This document shows positions 59,606 through 64,000 of a stretch of 64,000 nucleotides of DNA, piece by piece (positions within the stretch are counted from its first letter, which is position 1; every line of letters begins with the position of its first letter). The stretch lies in the NCBI GenBank assembly GCA_964036665.1, contig OZ038531.1, forward strand, positions 17,174,168-17,238,167, given 5' to 3'. A model generated the notes under the pieces. It was not told the origin of the DNA. It did no database searches and saw only the letters and a list, made by a program, of their open reading frames with translations. The translations under genes and the position numbers were made by a program. Source of the DNA: Gordius sp. MW1 (lineage: Eukaryota; Nematomorpha; Gordioida; Gordea; Gordiidae).

Positions 59606-60430
59606 CTTGTTATAAATATATTTATAAATGTACTAGCTGTGCTGCTAAATAATTAGTACGTATCAATAGGAAATATATGAAAGAATATGGGACATCTGTA
59701 AGGTTTATGATGTGAAAAAACATATTTTTATATTATGCAAATAAATATTATTTAAACTAATAGGAAAAGCAGTGGCGTAGCTAGCCTTTTTCCTTGAGGG
59801 GCGGCGAGCTTTGATTTCACACAAGTGAGAAGGAGTCAAGCGCAATTTAAAATTTTTCCTCTCATAAACGTTGGTAAAACTTAAAATTCCGCTATTACTT
59901 TGTGTATTTTTTCTTATAACATCGCACTGGTTTAAAGTTTTATCTAATTAAGTTCATGTCTCAAATCCCTCATGTTAATAGGACATAAAATAAATAAAAT
60001 TTATTCGTAAATAAAACAAAGTAATGTATTTGAAACGATTATATAAAGACAATATAAAAATTTCACATATTTTTAGTAAGTTTGTGTATAAATGAATTGA
60101 AAGCACAAAATGGAATCGTTTGATTAAATATTAGCAATCTCACAAAATAACACTGGGGAGTGATCTTTAAACTAAACATATTCTGTAAATATGTTCACTT
60201 GCGAATCGATGTGTTAGTTTTCCAAAAGTGGTGGCGGCATACACACACACACACGCATATATACATAGTTTCATTTTTATACATGAGATGTGTGTGTATG
60301 AAAATAAAATTGCAAAATTAATGGATTTAGCTACGAAATGACTGAGTTGTAAATATAAAAGAGTCAACAATATTAAAACTCTAGGAAAATGGTATTTTAA
60401 TATTATGAGGACTTCGTCTCAAATGTGGTT
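59606..60430. repeat. Repeat segment shared with 33746-34562
   Basis: Same order of blocks (CTAGCTGTGCTGCTAAATAA, GTGGCGTAGCTAGC, GTGGCGGCATACACAC) with small indels. No gene. Confidence 0.6.
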
Positions 60431-60784
60431 TCAGAATGTCACATAAGTGGTTTCACCATTCTTAACTATCATTGCCTGCTACTAACCTCGATACCAAAGA
60501 TTTGGTTCATTTCCAAGTGCTATACCAAAATTTATTTTTTTTGGATTATGATTTTCTAAAGTTAAATAAGGTGACTTACCTTCTAAAGTGTTTGGAACAG
60601 ATGCTGAAATAAATTGTAAAAATAGACATAATAGACTATTTGTTTGGAGGAATTTGTTAAAATAGAGAATAGAAATTAATTTTAGTTGAAGTGACTATAA
60701 ATTTAATATTTTAATTAAATTTAATAATCTTTGCAATACCATACTTGAAGGATGAGTTTCTTGGCTGGTTCATCGTGTTCACTT
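60431..60784 (-). pseudogene. Copy B of the microexon gene, 3' exons, frameshifted
   Basis: Exon-like segments 60784-60745 (40 nt), 60603-60580 (24), 60519-60487 (33) and 60465-60431 (terminal, KNGETTYVTF) match copy A with splice sites kept. The first segment has lost two single bases relative to copy A (42 nt), which breaks the phase-1 frame, so this copy is taken as dead. Confidence 0.5.
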
Positions 60785-60844
60785 CTACCAAATGTTCAAA
60801 ATTTCAAATTCTATGTTTTTATTATTATTTAAAAACACTATCTC

Positions 60845-61262
60845 TAGCATATTTATTATGTGCTGAATAAGAGATTAATTGATTTTCTTATTTTATCTTT
60901 GTCAATTCATCCTCCTCCTCCTTCTAGTTAATGTTAAATTCTATTTTCATGTTAATCTTCCTTCTTCTCCTACTTATGTCGATAACACGCACGTACCATC
61001 AATCACGATTCCAAAAAGATATGTTATCTATATCGTATAATTGTCATGATGACTATTAATTTGTTAAAAAAGAATCGTTATTATAAGGATCAACAAGAAA
61101 AATTATTGGAAAGTATATCTATATCATCATGATTATCGGATTTGTGAAATATATATGATCGTATTCGAAATTATAATCATTATAATATTTGGAAAAGTTG
61201 ATCGAACATTTGTCAATTATAAATATCTAATAAAATTTGGGATTGAAGAATTAAGCAGAAGT
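60845..61262 (+). repeat. LTR of gypsy c type, truncated
   Basis: TAGCATATTTATTATGTGCT to GAAGAATTAAGCAGAAGTTT, parallel to 34974-35435 and 50156-50610, at the same place relative to the microexon exons as in copy A. Confidence 0.6.
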
Positions 61263-62454
61263 TTTGAAACTGGTGATAGCTAATACAAGATAATTTATTT
61301 GAAACAAAACAAGGTAAAATTATTTGATTAAAATGATTTTTTGTTATTTCATGGATAAAAGTTTTCTTGTTTTATTAAATTTACTCTTATTATTAACAAT
61401 ATTATTATACAATAAAAGTTTCCGTGTGTTGTTATTTAAGACTTTTTATTAACAACTAGATGAACCCGGCAAACGTTGTTTTGCCATTTACCCGGGTCTA
61501 TTAGCAGAGGATAATATCATATTAGCCTTATGCTGTAATCAAACGCTACATCATAATGGAACGCTGCTAATTTCAAACTGGCTCGAACTATATGTTGAGC
61601 GTTGTATCGTGAGCGCATATTGTCTAGTCTTTCAATTCGCTCTTCAGCTGATTCGGTAGCTCGTGAAGTTGTGGCTCGTGAGCGTTTAGTGGCTAGTCTT
61701 TCGATTCGCCATATTATCAATGGTATTAACAAGAACAAAATATTAGTTTAATTAAATATAAACACAAAGCTGGCGCCAATAACTTGGTGGACGGACATCA
61801 ACGGACAACGGACAACCAAAAACGAGCCCATAAATTGCATAGCAATTATTAAGAATACTAGATGAACCCGGCAAGCGTTGTTTTGCCATTTACCCGGGTG
61901 TATTAGCAGAATATATATCATCTTATAGATAAATTTCACTAGATTAAGAATATATCAAATATAATTGGTAGTGTTTATTATGCAAAATTTTTTAAACAAA
62001 TAGTTCAAGAGGGTCCAAGGCGCAGGCCCACCCATAAGAGAAAACCTGGCAATAGTTCCCCTCCCCATGGAAAAATCTTTGGCCCCGGCTCTTCAAGCAA
62101 AATTCTGAACTTAATAATGTCCGTAGAACTGAGATATATCAACATTTATTGGCACTTTGTTAAAAGTATTTTCATTTTTCTCTTTATTTAACGCGCAAAA
62201 AATGACAAAATTAGATTTTTTTAACTTATTTAGCCACGCAGGAAGGGACACGACCGTCCTATAATATAAATAATAATTGACATGAAAAATAAGCAAAAAA
62301 ATGACTTTGCTTTAATGTTAATCGTAAAAAGTTCATTTTCCGCAGCACATGCCTACATTTATCACACTACACTACCTACACGCATGACGGTCTAGACATA
62401 GCAGTAAGTCATGAGGTTGCGTTTGATTGAATTTTTATTAAACGCCAAAACGTA
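61263..62454. other. Interspersed repeat ends and a Helentron-like right end
   Basis: 61456 and 61857 start CTAGATGAACCCGGCAA (copies of 31363). 61634-61700 repeats the TTCAGCTGATTCGGT block of 36326. 61790-61850 ends with GCCCATAAATTGCATAGCAA, a Helentron-like right end. No gene. Confidence 0.5.
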
Positions 62455-62615
62455 TAAAACTAACTCGATCGAAAACTACTGGACCGATTTGGCTTGAACA
62501 AATCTTAAAACATGCTCCGGAGTGTCAGGAATAAACTGTGAAATTTTGAGTCAAATCGGTCTGGTAGTTTTTTAAACAAACACACACACATAGTTTCATT
62601 TTTATATATAAGATT
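62455..62615 (+). repeat. Interspersed repeat 3' end
   Basis: ACTACTGGACCGATTTGGCT, ACATGCTCCGGAGTGT and a TATATATAAGAT finish, parallel to 37305-37470. Confidence 0.55.
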
Positions 62616-62684
62616 ATGGATGGTACCTATCTACACAATAAATGCTGTAAGTTTTTTAAAAAGATCTATTAATATTCCATTTAA

Positions 62685-63722
<1,038 letters not shown>

Positions 63723-64000
63723 AACTCGGGCCTTCGGCCCTTGTGGGAAAGGGAGGAGGGGAAGGAAAGGGGGGACGACTCATCTATACTTAGTATAAAT
63801 GTATCATATTTGCTATGCAATTTATGGGCGAGAAAGGTGGGAAGGGGCGAGAATGCCTATAGGGGGGTATTAAATGCCTAATGATTAATTAATTATTTAT
63901 ACAAATTTTCCATTTATAGGCAAAATTTAATATAGGCAAGGGTTAGGGTTATATTTAGTGTTTGCATCTAGTTGCGTATTACATTAGTTTTTATGGCCTT
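63723..64000 (+). mobile_element. Helentron/HINE-like repeat, left part, runs off the window
   Basis: Starts AACTCGGGCCTTCGGCCC (hairpin) and follows the copy at 38693 through TTGCTATGCAATTTATGGGC to TTAGTTTTTATGGCCTT at the window edge. The tandem array would begin about 150 bp further on. Confidence 0.65.

Overview
The window is invertebrate nuclear DNA: AT-rich, intron-containing, and mostly transposable elements and their remnants. Five conserved eukaryotic single-copy genes or gene pieces can be read between the elements: a complete UAP56/DDX39B RNA helicase (6849-8782, minus), the C-terminal exons of a Pescadillo-like protein (20157-21132, plus), a TOMM5-like and a TAF10 gene placed head to tail (23412-24051, plus), and one exon of a TMEM184-type membrane protein (62708-62899, plus). 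These identify a metazoan. I cannot fix the phylum: the interspersed repeats resemble types I associate with arthropods, whereas the ultrashort introns (34-46 nt), the operon-like gene pair and the symmetric microexons would also suit a trans-splicing worm-like lineage.

The most unusual locus is a predicted microexon gene at 57294-58748 (minus). A signal-peptide exon is followed by coding exons of 12, 30, 21, 36 and 24 nt, all phase 1-1, and a terminal exon. Decayed copies of its 3' exons lie at 34563-34913 and 60431-60784, next to copies of one LTR.

Region by region: 0-6.2 kb holds Helentron-like repeats with a 110-127 bp tandem array; 6.8-8.8 kb UAP56; 9.4-15.1 kb a minus-strand Ty3/gypsy element with very short 152-bp LTRs, a 5-bp target duplication and a nested 1.47-kb element; 15.3-19.7 kb hAT and MITE remnants and a LINE; 20.1-24.1 kb the host genes; 24.7-25.7 kb a near-perfect palindrome of about 0.99 kb; 26-33.3 kb LTR and hAT elements; 33.4-36.8 kb a repeat cluster carrying one microexon-gene copy; 37.5-50.6 kb a Ty3/gypsy element that contains a palindromic second gypsy element, which contains a Helentron-like repeat and a hAT element that itself holds another hAT element; 51-57 kb hAT and LINE debris; 57-62.9 kb the microexon gene, a second repeat copy and the TMEM184 exon; 63.7 kb to the end another Helentron-like repeat.

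The conserved genes are unrelated housekeeping genes (mRNA export, ribosome biogenesis, mitochondrial import, transcription initiation, membrane transport). Only TOMM5 and TAF10 show a physical arrangement suggesting a shared transcript. All positions come from reading the sequence and translating by hand; no database search was run.
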